Assembly: GCA_008636095.1 (NCBI GenBank)
Contig: VSJD01000034.1
Span: 1 to 15,310 of the forward strand
Source: Kiritimatiellota bacterium
GTDB lineage: Bacteria > Verrucomicrobiota > Kiritimatiellia > JAAZAB01
DNA length: 15,310 bases
Reading direction: 5' to 3'
Shown here: one piece after another, positions 6,762 through 13,474 of the stretch
How positions within the stretch are numbered: position 1 is the stretch's first letter
Layout: the number at the start of each line of letters is the position of its first letter
Program-made: the position numbers and the translations under genes
Notes under the pieces: model-generated
Told to the model about the DNA's origin: nothing
Seen by the model: the letters and a program-made list of their open reading frames with translations, nothing else
Database searches by the model: none

Positions 6762-6875
6762 AACCTTTTCAACTGGCTTTACCGGACGTGCCCTGATACA
6801 TTTAAATCCGCTGGAAATGTGCAAGCGGGGGGATCTCCGGCGCATCTTGCTTTGGTGTGACAGGAATATGAACCC

Positions 6876-7916
6876 ATGAAGACACTTGAGCTCATACAAG
6901 ACCGCCGCATGCAGGTTCCCATGTCGGTGTCGTGGTATCTCTCGGATATTGGTCGCGCCCAAGGATTGCAGGAGCTTTTTACGCGGCAATCCCCGCAGAA
7001 GCTCAAGGTCCTCAAGGAACATGCCATCACCCAGAGCGCCATATCCTCGAACCGCATCGAAGGCGTCGAGATCGACCAGGCACGAATCGGCACGGTGGTG
7101 TTTGGCCACCCGGCGCTGAGAGACCGTGACGAGGAGGAGGTCGCGGGTTATCGCAACGCCCTCGACCTTATTCACACGCAGGGCGCCGCGTTGTCGGTGT
7201 CCGAAGAAACGATCCTGCAACTGCACAAACTGTCGCGCGGGAATGTATGGGACGCGGGCCGGTATAAAGACAAGCCGGTTGACATCATCGAGAAACTGCC
7301 TGGAGGCGGCGAGTGCGTCCGATTCCGAAGTGTCTCGCCCGCGGAGGCGCCAGATTTCACGCGCAGGTTGGTCTCGCTCTGGCGGGACCAGAGCCGCGAT
7401 CACGACATATCCCCTTTGATCGTCATGGCCGCCTTCAACCTCGACTTCCTTTGTATTCACCCCTTCCGTGACGGTAATGGCCGCGTCTCCAGACTTCTGC
7501 TTCTCCTAACCGCTTACCACATCGGCATCGAGGTCGGGCGCTACATCAGTCTCGAGCGCATTATTGAGGACAACAAGGCGCGATACTACGAGACGCTTCA
7601 GGAGAGTTCCCAAGGCTGGCATGAGGGCAAGCACGATCCTTGGCCCTACGTCGGATATTTGTTGTTCATCATCAAGAAAGCCTACGATGAATTTGAACAA
7701 CGTGCAGGAGAGCTCGGCGCGGCCAAAGGCGAGAAAACGGCCGCGATTCTCAGAGCCATTGAGCAGTTTCCCGGTCCATTTGCGATAAGCGATATTCAGA
7801 ACGCATGTCCGGGCGTAAGCGTGGATATGATTAGGCGCATTCTAAAAGATCTTAAGGCCGCTGGTCGCACGGAATGTCTGGGCATGGGGCGTAGTGCTCG
7901 CTGGAAAAAGAAGTAG
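6876..7916 (+). CDS. Fic family protein (class II, self-inhibited) with C-terminal winged HTH
   Basis: Fic proteins usually AMPylate hydroxyl side chains of target proteins. The 346-residue product has the complete active-site loop HPFRDGNGR (195-203, catalytic His195). It also has an N-terminal inhibitory-helix motif, SNRIEG (58-63), fitting [ST]xxxE[GN], whose Glu62 would block ATP binding until displaced. A DUF4172/Fic_N-like region precedes the core. About residues 285-345 form a winged HTH (ILRAIEQFPGPFAISDIQ, VSVDMIRRILKDLKAAGR) suggesting DNA binding, perhaps autoregulation. The start is supported by AGGAA at 6862-6866; the earlier ATG at 6868 ends at once. The protein carries its own inhibition, so no antitoxin gene is needed. 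A 12-bp direct repeat begins at its last codon. A large open frame on the opposite strand (7460-6693) is only its shadow. Confidence 0.95.
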   Translation: MKTLELIQDRRMQVPMSVSWYLSDIGRAQGLQELFTRQSPQKLKVLKEHAITQSAISSNRIEGVEIDQARIGTVVFGHPALRDRDEEEVAGYRNALDLIHTQGAALSVSEETILQLHKLSRGNVWDAGRYKDKPVDIIEKLPGGGECVRFRSVSPAEAPDFTRRLVSLWRDQSRDHDISPLIVMAAFNLDFLCIHPFRDGNGRVSRLLLLLTAYHIGIEVGRYISLERIIEDNKARYYETLQESSQGWHEGKHDPWPYVGYLLFIIKKAYDEFEQRAGELGAAKGEKTAAILRAIEQFPGPFAISDIQNACPGVSVDMIRRILKDLKAAGRTECLGMGRSARWKKK

Positions 7917-7953
7917 GTAATATCTAATTATATGGGTAATAAAGTAGGTAATA
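7911..7953. repeat. 12-bp direct repeat straddling the Fic stop codon
   Basis: AAGTAGGTAATA occurs at 7911-7922 (containing the stop TAG) and at 7942-7953. They may be paired sites for the gene's own HTH or a replication-slippage duplication. The rest of the 270-bp spacer to 8187 holds a small hairpin GCATCCC/GGGATGC (8130-8158) and a fragment resembling the 3' end of the DUF362 gene (8104-8131). Confidence 0.4.
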
Positions 7954-8186
7954 CGGGCTGAGTGTAGTACCCTCAAGTCGCCTGCGTGCCGTCTGCCTCC
8001 GTCCCATATCCAAGCAGCGTAACCTTATGATTCAAAGATTTCTGCGCAACCATACCAACTGATGCGGTCGCCCGGGTAAAGCCCGCGTTATGGAGAACCT
8101 TAATTTTGCATCGCATTAATTAGTTTGCCGCATCCCGCTTGGAACGGGGTAGGGATGCAGCTTGCGCGCGTTATGGAAAATCAACG

Positions 8187-8756
8187 ATGGCGGTGGCATT
8201 AACATTTTCTGAACTCTGCCAGGCCTGCGGCAAATCACAGGTCTACGTGAGGAATTTGCTGACCAGCCTTGGCCTGCCTGTCCTGCGTAGCCTTGGCGAA
8301 GAAGGATCCGTGCCGGCCAAGGACAGCCGGTATTCTTCCGCCTATGCGCGGTTCATCCAGACAATCATCGCCCTGCGGACATTCAGCGTGCCGCTGGGTG
8401 AAATTGCCGATCTGTTTACCAAGGAGCAAATTGTACTGCGTCTCTTAAAGGTTGATGCGCTTGGCGCTTCATCCACCTGGTATCTGGATCAGTGCGCTGA
8501 CAAGGGGCATAAGGAGCGGCGGTTACTGCTTACCGGCTATGATGTGGGCTTCCCCATCGACAGCAAAGTCATCCAACCCAATCTGGATTTTGGAGTTCGA
8601 AAAAAAGAGTTGTTCTCCGGCAAGGAAATGGGCGAGGATGTCCGGCGTGCCCTGGACAGCTATTTACGACTACTGGCGAAAATCACGGCCCGCGTAGATC
8701 AGGAACGGCCGGTATTGAACCAAGCCCTTCTATGGGCAAAAGAAACACTCGGGTAG
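8187..8756 (+). CDS. MerR-like HTH protein of unknown role, carrying a dispersed repeat in its coding sequence
   Basis: I do not recognise this 189-residue protein as a named family. The N-terminus (LTFSELCQACGKSQVYVRNLLTSLGLP) looks like the first helices of a MerR/HTH domain. Residues 48-85 (RYSSAYARFIQTIIALRTFSVPLGEIADLF) resemble the second half of such a domain. Between them, residues about 29-42 are encoded by a copy of the dispersed palindrome, which therefore lengthens the wing without breaking the frame. The C-terminal half is helical, with no signal peptide or membrane segment. The frame is open from a TTG at 8139, but the ATG at 8187 is chosen because it starts just before the HTH; its ribosome-binding site is weak. 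DUF362 follows after 64 bp, so the protein might regulate it. Confidence 0.6.
   Translation: MAVALTFSELCQACGKSQVYVRNLLTSLGLPVLRSLGEEGSVPAKDSRYSSAYARFIQTIIALRTFSVPLGEIADLFTKEQIVLRLLKVDALGASSTWYLDQCADKGHKERRLLLTGYDVGFPIDSKVIQPNLDFGVRKKELFSGKEMGEDVRRALDSYLRLLAKITARVDQERPVLNQALLWAKETLG
8271..8308. repeat. Dispersed palindromic repeat inside a coding sequence
   Basis: TGTCCTGCGTAGCC (8279-8292) is identical to 3779-3792, and the flanking bases match the same unit (TTGG, AAG, AGG arms). It lies in frame in the HTH gene, encoding PVLRSLGEEGS. This is the same repeat family that fills the spacer at 3742-3857. Confidence 0.7.
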
Positions 8757-8820
8757 AGCTTCTGGAATTTACTGATAAAAAATAAAGCATACTGCTCCAG
8801 CAGCAGTTTGGAGATTACTA

Positions 8821-9954
8821 ATGGGAAAAGTAAGCCTGGTTAAGACACATCGCGGGATTAAGGAGGGCCTGAGTGACGCACTTGACCTGATTGGGGGATT
8901 GGGTTGCTATGTAACGCATGGCGACCGGGTCATGCTCAAGCCCAATTTGAATGGAATAGAAGGCTGCACTAACCGGCAGTTAGTCGAATCGCTGATCCAG
9001 CTGTTGTCCGATTTCAGTGTCAGGAAGGTTTTCATTGCCGAGTCAACGTTCGGGGATAAGAATGCGACTAACATGTTCTTTCATAAGACCGGCTATTCCG
9101 AGTTGGCGCGAAAATACGGTATCGAGTTATTCAACCTGAACGAGTCCGAAGCCGTTGAAGTCAAGGTGGCAAAACCGCTCTTGCTTGAGAAACTGCGGAT
9201 TGCGAAAGAAGTCTACGAGGCGGATAGGATAATCAATCTGCCCAACATGAAGGTTCATTATGCAACAGGCATAACGCTGGCTATGAAGAACCTGAAAGGC
9301 CTTTTGGTTGGTAATGAGAAGAGGCATTTTCACGAGGTTGGGCTGGACAAGGCGATTGTCGATCTTAACAATACGATACGCCCCCACCTAAACGTCGTTG
9401 ATGCCATCTCGTGTATGGAAAGGATGGGCCCCCGTGGCGGGGACATCATTAATTTGGACCTTATTATGGCTGGCGAGGATGCCGCAGAGGTCGATTGCAT
9501 TGGTTGCGCTGTGATGGGATATGCCATCGACGAGGTGAGGCATCTCAAATATTTTATCGAAGCCAACGGCATCGATATCGGCAAGATTAATGTGGTCGGC
9601 GAAAGGATCGAGGACGTAAGGCATCCATTTAAGAAAGTGACGATGGGCAGTATTGTCCCGGGAAAGTTCAAAATCCGCGACAAGAATGCCTGCAGTTCCT
9701 GTATGAACGCCTTTCTGCTGTCCTGTAGTCTTCTTGATGGCGAACCGGCGCGTTTTGCGGATGTTTATATGGGCTCAATTTTAGATGAGAGTGAAACTTC
9801 CGGCGGCATGAGTATCGCTTTCGGAAATTGCTGCCCGGATGACCGGGCTTTTGACATCCGCATTAGGGGATGTCCACCGTTTCCATTTGCTCTTAAAGAG
9901 AGCCTGAAAAGGGATGCGGATCAAGGACCGATCCTGGATTTTGCATCGCGTTAG
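8821..9954 (+). CDS. DUF362 domain-containing protein
   Basis: DUF362 proteins often come with ferredoxin domains and are thought to act in redox or iron-sulfur chemistry, but no reaction is established. The 377-residue product shows the family's landmarks: LKPNLN (39-44), FIAEST (71-76), NLPNMKVH (139-146) and MKNLKGLLVG (155-164). There is no CxxCxxC ferredoxin module. Instead the C-terminal third has scattered cysteines: CSSC (291-294), Cys302, GNCC (335-338) and GCPP (350-353), which could bind metal or a cluster. No signal peptide is visible. The start has GGAG at 8810-8813. CTCCA at 8795-8799 can pair with TGGAG and hide that site, a possible translational control. The last codons coincide with a repeated sequence also seen at 8104, and a long hairpin begins right after the stop codon. 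Confidence 0.9.
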   Translation: MGKVSLVKTHRGIKEGLSDALDLIGGLGCYVTHGDRVMLKPNLNGIEGCTNRQLVESLIQLLSDFSVRKVFIAESTFGDKNATNMFFHKTGYSELARKYGIELFNLNESEAVEVKVAKPLLLEKLRIAKEVYEADRIINLPNMKVHYATGITLAMKNLKGLLVGNEKRHFHEVGLDKAIVDLNNTIRPHLNVVDAISCMERMGPRGGDIINLDLIMAGEDAAEVDCIGCAVMGYAIDEVRHLKYFIEANGIDIGKINVVGERIEDVRHPFKKVTMGSIVPGKFKIRDKNACSSCMNAFLLSCSLLDGEPARFADVYMGSILDESETSGGMSIAFGNCCPDDRAFDIRIRGCPPFPFALKESLKRDADQGPILDFASR

Positions 9955-10034
9955 TTTGGCGCAGATGCAAGGCGCGAGCGGCGCCGCTGTATAAGTATAC
10001 TGCAAACCGCTCGCAACGCGGCAGATGCGCCAAA
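9955..10034. repeat. 80-nt composite hairpin after the DUF362 gene
   Basis: TTTGGCGCA (9955-9963) pairs with TGCGCCAAA (10026-10034), and inside it GCGAGCGG (9974-9981) pairs with CCGCTCGC (10007-10014). The loop contains AGTATACT. It starts at the base after the stop codon, so it probably terminates transcription or protects the 3' end. It may also be a dispersed genomic repeat, since TTTTGCATCGC and TTTG.CGCA around its start recur at 8104-8131. Confidence 0.65.
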
Positions 10035-10056
10035 ATCACGCGACCGCCTTCTCTGG

Positions 10057-10174
10057 CGAACATCAGCATTTCCGCGTTTCGTTTGCATAACCAGTTGGGT
10101 TATAATATATAGTGGCGCAAATAATGTTTTGTACACCGTTTGGATTGAAAAAATCACTGTAATGCTGATGTTCG
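10057..10174. repeat. 118-bp segment bounded by 14-bp perfect inverted repeats
   Basis: CGAACATCAGCATT (10057-10070) is the exact reverse complement of AATGCTGATGTTCG (10161-10174). The 90 bp between are AT-rich and contain a palindrome over a TATAAT box and a 12-codon frame (10123-10161). It could be a MITE-like non-autonomous element or a large stem-loop. Direct target repeats at its borders are not obvious. Confidence 0.55.
10087..10106 (+). promoter_or_regulatory. Palindrome overlapping a TATAAT box (candidate autoregulated promoter)
   Basis: ATAACC-AGTTG-GGTTAT (10087-10103) overlaps a perfect TATAAT at 10101-10106. A palindrome on a -10 box is typical of self-repressed operons such as higBA-type toxin-antitoxin modules. 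No toxin gene follows: only the frame MFCTPFGLKKSL and its stop codon come next, so this may be a promoter relic. The -35 region is poor. Confidence 0.4.
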
Positions 10175-10253
10175 TGCAAAATTCGGGGAATTACATCCCA
10201 AGGTCATCATAATCGTTACAGTGTTAACCGGAACATTCGGCGGAAGGAGATAA

Positions 10254-10790
10254 ATGCGTGCGATCTTCATTCTGACGTTCGTCGCTAACGTGGTGGTGAC
10301 GCTTATCTCACTTGCCGTGTTGCCGCCTCGTGTTGCCATCCATTTTGGCGCCGACGGGATGGCAAACGGCTGGGCACCCAATTATGTCAACGCCCTCCTT
10401 ATGACAGGCACCTATGTGCTTTTGTTTTGTTCCCTTTATTTTGGCCATCGCCTCGCCCGTGTGTTTCCGCTCAAGTGGACCAATCTTCCGAACAAGGAAT
10501 ACTGGCTGAGCCCGGCGAATAAGGCTCGGACTATGGAGAAGATACAGGCTCTTATATTGCAGTTTGGTGTGGTGGTGTTCATCTTTCTCCTCATCGTGGG
10601 ACTGCTCACGATTCAGGCGAATCTTACAAAGCCCGTTAGATTGAATCTTCGTGTGTTTTTCCCGGCAATGGGAGCAATCCTGGTATACATTATTTGGTGG
10701 ACAATTATGTATTACCGAGCGTTCCGGATACCCGGGCAGAGCAATAACGCGAACCATCAAATGCACGATACGGCGTACCGCCGCCCATGA
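10254..10790 (+). CDS. DUF1648 integral membrane protein
   Basis: The 178-residue protein has four predicted membrane segments (about 3-22, 46-66, 99-120, 133-154). After the first comes the DUF1648 signature LPPRVAIHFGADGMANGW (23-40), with LPNKEYWL at 78-85. DUF1648 is found in SdpI-like and other membrane proteins. SdpI gives immunity to a secreted toxin in Bacillus, but nothing here shows such a job. The start is firm, because AGGAGA (10245-10250) lies just before the ATG. The gene stands alone, with a repeat-bounded segment upstream and the hipBA control region downstream. The tail after 160 is polar and cytoplasmic or external. Confidence 0.85.
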   Translation: MRAIFILTFVANVVVTLISLAVLPPRVAIHFGADGMANGWAPNYVNALLMTGTYVLLFCSLYFGHRLARVFPLKWTNLPNKEYWLSPANKARTMEKIQALILQFGVVVFIFLLIVGLLTIQANLTKPVRLNLRVFFPAMGAILVYIIWWTIMYYRAFRIPGQSNNANHQMHDTAYRRP

Positions 10791-10802
10791 TTTTTGCCGT
10801 TT

Positions 10803-10871
10803 GCCTTGAAGGAACTTTCTGAAATGAATATGGAGTCCCTGGTTCACCCCTTGCGAAGACGAGCAACTTAA
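10803..10871 (+). pseudogene. Duplicated leader and first codons of the gene at 13217 (truncated remnant)
   Basis: Bases 10803-10835 match 13195-13228 at about 31 of 34 positions, including CTTTCTGAAATGAATAT and the start codon. At 13217 the frame continues for 85 codons. Here it reads MNMESLVHPLRRRAT and stops at 10869-10871, with no further similarity. It is either a broken second copy of that gene or a repeated leader that moves independently of it. Confidence 0.5.
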
Positions 10872-10895
10872 GGCATGCGTTTGATATGAGTAATA

Positions 10896-10979
10896 TATTG
10901 CGCATTATGAATATAAAATGCTTCTATGCGCATATAATTGCGCTTTGTAGTTGACAAATAATCAAGCATGGGGCAGAAT
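10896..10979 (+). promoter_or_regulatory. Candidate hipBA promoter and operators
   Basis: TTGACA (10951-10956) and CAGAAT (10974-10979) are 17 bp apart, predicting a start near 10986. Upstream are three GCGC-centred sites: TATTGCGCATTA (10896-10907), the palindrome TATGCGCATA (10925-10934) and AATTGCGC (10936-10943). The first and second cores are 28 bp apart. HipB proteins bind repeated palindromes before their own operon, so these are the likely sites. A second TATAAT lies at 10933-10938. Confidence 0.5.
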
Positions 10980-10985
10980 GCGGCC

Positions 10986-11309
10986 ATGAACTTCGAAGCC
11001 ATGAGCGACAAGGCGGTGCTGGGGGAACTTGGCCGGCGTGTGCAGGGCCTGCGTCTCAATGCGAATATGGCGCAAGCCGACGTTGCGCGCAAAGCGGGTA
11101 TTTCACGACGGGCCTTGCAGAATCTTGAGGGCGGGCGGGGCTGCACAATGGCGTTGTTGATCCGGGTGCTGCGCGTCGTAGGCAAACTGAGCCAGTTTGA
11201 GGCGTTTCTTCCGGAGCCGGGACCAAGCCCGCTACAGTTGGCCAAGCTCCAAGGACACGAGCGGCAACGCGCCTCGGGACGGCGGCAGCGCGCTACAGAG
11301 GAACATTGA
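10986..11309 (+). CDS. hipB: HipB-like XRE-family antitoxin/repressor
   Basis: The 107-residue product carries an XRE-type HTH at about 13-50 (LGELGRRVQGLRLNANMAQADVARKAG, ISRRALQNLEGG). It ends in SPLQLAKLQGHERQRASG, a tail I associate with HipB partners of this type of HipA. HipB neutralises HipA and represses the operon. Three in-frame ATGs (10968, 10986, 11001) are possible. The first lies inside the predicted promoter, the second is at the predicted transcription start, and the third would give MSDKAVL, a common-looking N-terminus. The true start is therefore 10986 or 11001. The stop is 3 nt before hipA, typical of a co-translated pair with the antitoxin first. Confidence 0.85.
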   Translation: MNFEAMSDKAVLGELGRRVQGLRLNANMAQADVARKAGISRRALQNLEGGRGCTMALLIRVLRVVGKLSQFEAFLPEPGPSPLQLAKLQGHERQRASGRRQRATEEH

Positions 11310-11312
11310 CCC

Positions 11313-12620
11313 ATGGCCATACGCATCCGCAAAGTCAAGGTGGCCACCGTCCTGCTTTGGGGCCAGGAGGTTGGCGCGGTCATGTGGGACGATTTACGTG
11401 GTGTGGCACGCTTCGAATACGATCCCGCTTTTGTCGCGCAGGGGTCAAACATTGCGCCCCTGACCATGCCCTTGCGTGGCGGAATCCATGAATTTCCGGA
11501 GTTGCGCCGGACTTCGTTCCAAGGTTTGCCCGGCTTGCTTGCCGATTCCTTGCCGGATCGCTTCGGTAACCGACTGATTGACCTTTGGCTGGAGCGGCAG
11601 GGACGTTCCAAGGAAGATTTTTCACCGGTTGAACGACTGTGCTATTTGGGAACACGCGGCATGGGCGCGTTGGAATTCAAACCGGCGACGGGGCCGCGGG
11701 CGAGCCGTGCCGTGCCCATCGAAGTGACCGAATTGACGCAGTTGGCGGAGGACATTCTCCGGCATCGCGCCGACTGGGCGGTAAACCTGAAGGGCGCAAA
11801 GGCGGACGCGCTGAACACCATCATCCGCGTAGGTACGTCGGCGGGCGGCAACCGCGCCAAGGCCGTAATTGTCTGGAATCCGCAGACCGGGGAAGTGCGG
11901 TCGGGCCAGGCTGACACGCCGGCCGGTTTCGAGCCGTGGATTTTAAAATTCGACGGTGTGAACGAAGTTGCCCTTGGCGATCCGAAAGGTTTTGGGCGGG
12001 TGGAATACGCTTATCATCGCATGGCCGTCGCCGCAGGCATCGAAATGAACGCGTGCCGGCTGTTAGAAGAAAGCGGGCGTGCGCATTTCATGACCCGGCG
12101 GTTTGACAGGGATGCGCAGGGCGGCAAGATTCACATGCAATCGTTATGTGCACTTGGCCACTACGATTTCAACGCTGCCGGCGAATACGGCTACGAGCAG
12201 GCTTTCGCCGTCATCCAAAAGCTGAACTTGGGGCATGAGGCTTTGCGGGAGATGTTCCGCCGGATGCTGTTCAACGTACTGGCGCGCAATCAGGATGACC
12301 ATACCCGCAACATCGCTTTTCTAATGGATCGCGCGGGACAATGGCGTTTGGCTCCGGCTTTTGACGTAATCTGGGCCTATAACCCGGCGGGTGGCTGGAC
12401 CAGCCGCCATCAGATGAGCCTGAATGGGAAGCGTGATAATTTTACGCGCGCTGATCTGCTTGCCGTTGCGGAGCAATTCGGCCTCAAACGGGCGACAGAA
12501 CTCATCGCTACGGTAGGCATGGCGGTTGCGAATTGGATCAAGTTTGCCCAGGATGCCAAGGTGGATGGTGCGCTGAGCAAGACAATTGCCCTCAGCCATC
12601 GCCTGAATCTAATGGGATGA
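11313..12620 (+). CDS. hipA: HipA-family serine/threonine kinase toxin
   Basis: E. coli HipA phosphorylates glutamyl-tRNA synthetase and so triggers the stringent response and persistence. The 435-residue product has the N-terminal HipA domain (GLLADSLPDRFGNRLID, 74-90), the glycine-rich ATP-site loop GTSAGGNRAK (174-183), the ATP-binding lysine in WILKFDG (Lys212), MTRRFDR (260-266), the catalytic NQDDHTRN (326-333, Asp328 aligning with E. coli Asp309) and the metal site LAPAFDV (346-352, Asp351). All key residues are present, so it is probably active. AGAGGA precedes the ATG and hipB ends 3 nt upstream, giving a standard hipBA operon. The substrate may differ from that of E. coli. A RidA-like gene follows only 9 nt later and may share the transcript. 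Confidence 0.95.
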   Translation: MAIRIRKVKVATVLLWGQEVGAVMWDDLRGVARFEYDPAFVAQGSNIAPLTMPLRGGIHEFPELRRTSFQGLPGLLADSLPDRFGNRLIDLWLERQGRSKEDFSPVERLCYLGTRGMGALEFKPATGPRASRAVPIEVTELTQLAEDILRHRADWAVNLKGAKADALNTIIRVGTSAGGNRAKAVIVWNPQTGEVRSGQADTPAGFEPWILKFDGVNEVALGDPKGFGRVEYAYHRMAVAAGIEMNACRLLEESGRAHFMTRRFDRDAQGGKIHMQSLCALGHYDFNAAGEYGYEQAFAVIQKLNLGHEALREMFRRMLFNVLARNQDDHTRNIAFLMDRAGQWRLAPAFDVIWAYNPAGGWTSRHQMSLNGKRDNFTRADLLAVAEQFGLKRATELIATVGMAVANWIKFAQDAKVDGALSKTIALSHRLNLMG

Positions 12621-12629
12621 TGAAATACT

Positions 12630-13121
12630 ATGTTCGGCAAAATATTACAGTTCATGAAAAGATATCTCACCATCACGACATTATGCATTGGTCTTACCAC
12701 TACACTCCTGGCCCAGGAAAAGAATACCGGCGGTCCACAGTATTTCCCGATGCCATCAACAGGCAGAACGCAACTGCCGTATTCGGAGGCAGTAAAGTTG
12801 GGTGATACGCTCTACGTGTCCGGCCAAATTGGGAATCTCCCGGGAACCCTTACCCTCGTGCCCGGCGGCATCGATCCCGAAGCGCGTCGCTCACTCGAAA
12901 ATATCAAAGTGATCTTGGAGCGCCACGGCAGTTCATTGGAGCACGTTGTGAAGTGCACGGTTTTCCTGGCGGACATTAAGGAATGGCCTGCTTTCAACGC
13001 GGTCTATCGCGAGTTTTTCAAGACCAACCTTCCCGCTCGCAGTGCGCTGGCCGCAAGTGGACTGGCGTTAGGAGCACGCGTCGAAGTCGAGTGCATCGCC
13101 TTCGTGCCTCCTGCAAAATAA
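12630..13121 (+). CDS. Secreted RidA/YjgF-family protein
   Basis: RidA proteins hydrolyse reactive enamines and imines made by PLP enzymes. The fold is clear: YSEAVKLGDTLYVSGQIG (51-68), RRSLENIKVILERHGSSLEHVVKCTVFL (86-113), and PARSALAASGLALGARVEVECIA (135-157) with the substrate-binding Arg137. Unlike cytosolic RidA (about 130 residues), this 163-residue version has a hydrophobic N-terminus, KRYLTITTLCIGLTTTLLAQ, that looks like a signal peptide, so it is probably exported. The start is ATG 12630 or ATG 12654; neither has a clear ribosome-binding site, and the second gives the cleaner signal peptide. It lies 9 nt after hipA, so it is probably transcribed with the toxin pair or relies on translation running through from it. 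Confidence 0.88.
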   Translation: MFGKILQFMKRYLTITTLCIGLTTTLLAQEKNTGGPQYFPMPSTGRTQLPYSEAVKLGDTLYVSGQIGNLPGTLTLVPGGIDPEARRSLENIKVILERHGSSLEHVVKCTVFLADIKEWPAFNAVYREFFKTNLPARSALAASGLALGARVEVECIAFVPPAK

Positions 13122-13194
13122 AAAAAGAGCCGAACCAGCGCTTGCAGTTTACGTTTTTACCGTGGCGGCAAAAATAAAACTGAAGCGGAACGTT

Positions 13195-13228
13195 GCCTTG
13201 AAGTAAACTTTCTGAAATGAATATTGAG
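13195..13228 (+). repeat. Repeated leader and start-codon region (second copy at 10803-10835)
   Basis: About 34 bp spanning the leader and first four codons of the gene at 13217 recur before a truncated frame at 10824. One base is inserted and about two are changed. Confidence 0.6.
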
Positions 13229-13474
13229 ATTGAACGTAACCTCGGCGAGCAACCCATCGCACGAATCATGGCTGACCATGGTCTAAAGGCGCGAGACCTT
13301 GTCGCCATCTCAACTGAGCAGATCACATACAAGATGGTATCCCGGGCGTGCAAAGGCAGAAGGTTGACACATAACGTCCAATACAAGCTTCGTGATGCGT
13401 TGAATAAATCTACGGGCAAAGAGTATTCCTTGGAGGGACTGTTTACCTACGGCCATTATCCAGTCGAACAATGA
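13217..13474 (+). CDS. Small HTH-like hypothetical protein
   Basis: The 85-residue product is IARIMADHGLKARDLVAISTE, then TYKMVSRACKGRRLTHNVQYKLRDALNKSTGKEYSLEGLF. The ARIMADHGL.ARDLV and KGRRLTHNVQYKL parts look like a compact XRE/HTH-like helical domain with a basic second half, so DNA or RNA binding is plausible. I do not recognise a named family, although it feels like a conserved small protein of PVC-type genomes. Its stop overlaps the start of a 58-residue frame (ATGA), suggesting a coupled pair. The leader is duplicated at 10803, which suggests it belongs to a small family of moving or duplicated loci. No membrane or signal sequence is visible. Confidence 0.7.
   Translation: MNIEIERNLGEQPIARIMADHGLKARDLVAISTEQITYKMVSRACKGRRLTHNVQYKLRDALNKSTGKEYSLEGLFTYGHYPVEQ

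Noticed and set aside
6693..7460. 255-codon open frame on the minus strand
   Set aside because: It lies opposite the well-supported Fic gene, has no recognisable domain, and reflects GC-rich codon positions of that gene.
9955..10034. Integron attC site
   Set aside because: No paired RYYYAAC/GTTRRRY core sites in the right places, and the recombinase in the window lacks clear integron-integrase features.
10308..10847. 179-codon minus-strand frame
   Set aside because: Antisense to the DUF1648 gene, which has a strong ribosome-binding site and family motif.
10868..11611. 247-codon minus-strand frame over hipBA
   Set aside because: Arg/Ser-rich shadow of hipB and hipA; it also crosses the hipBA control region.
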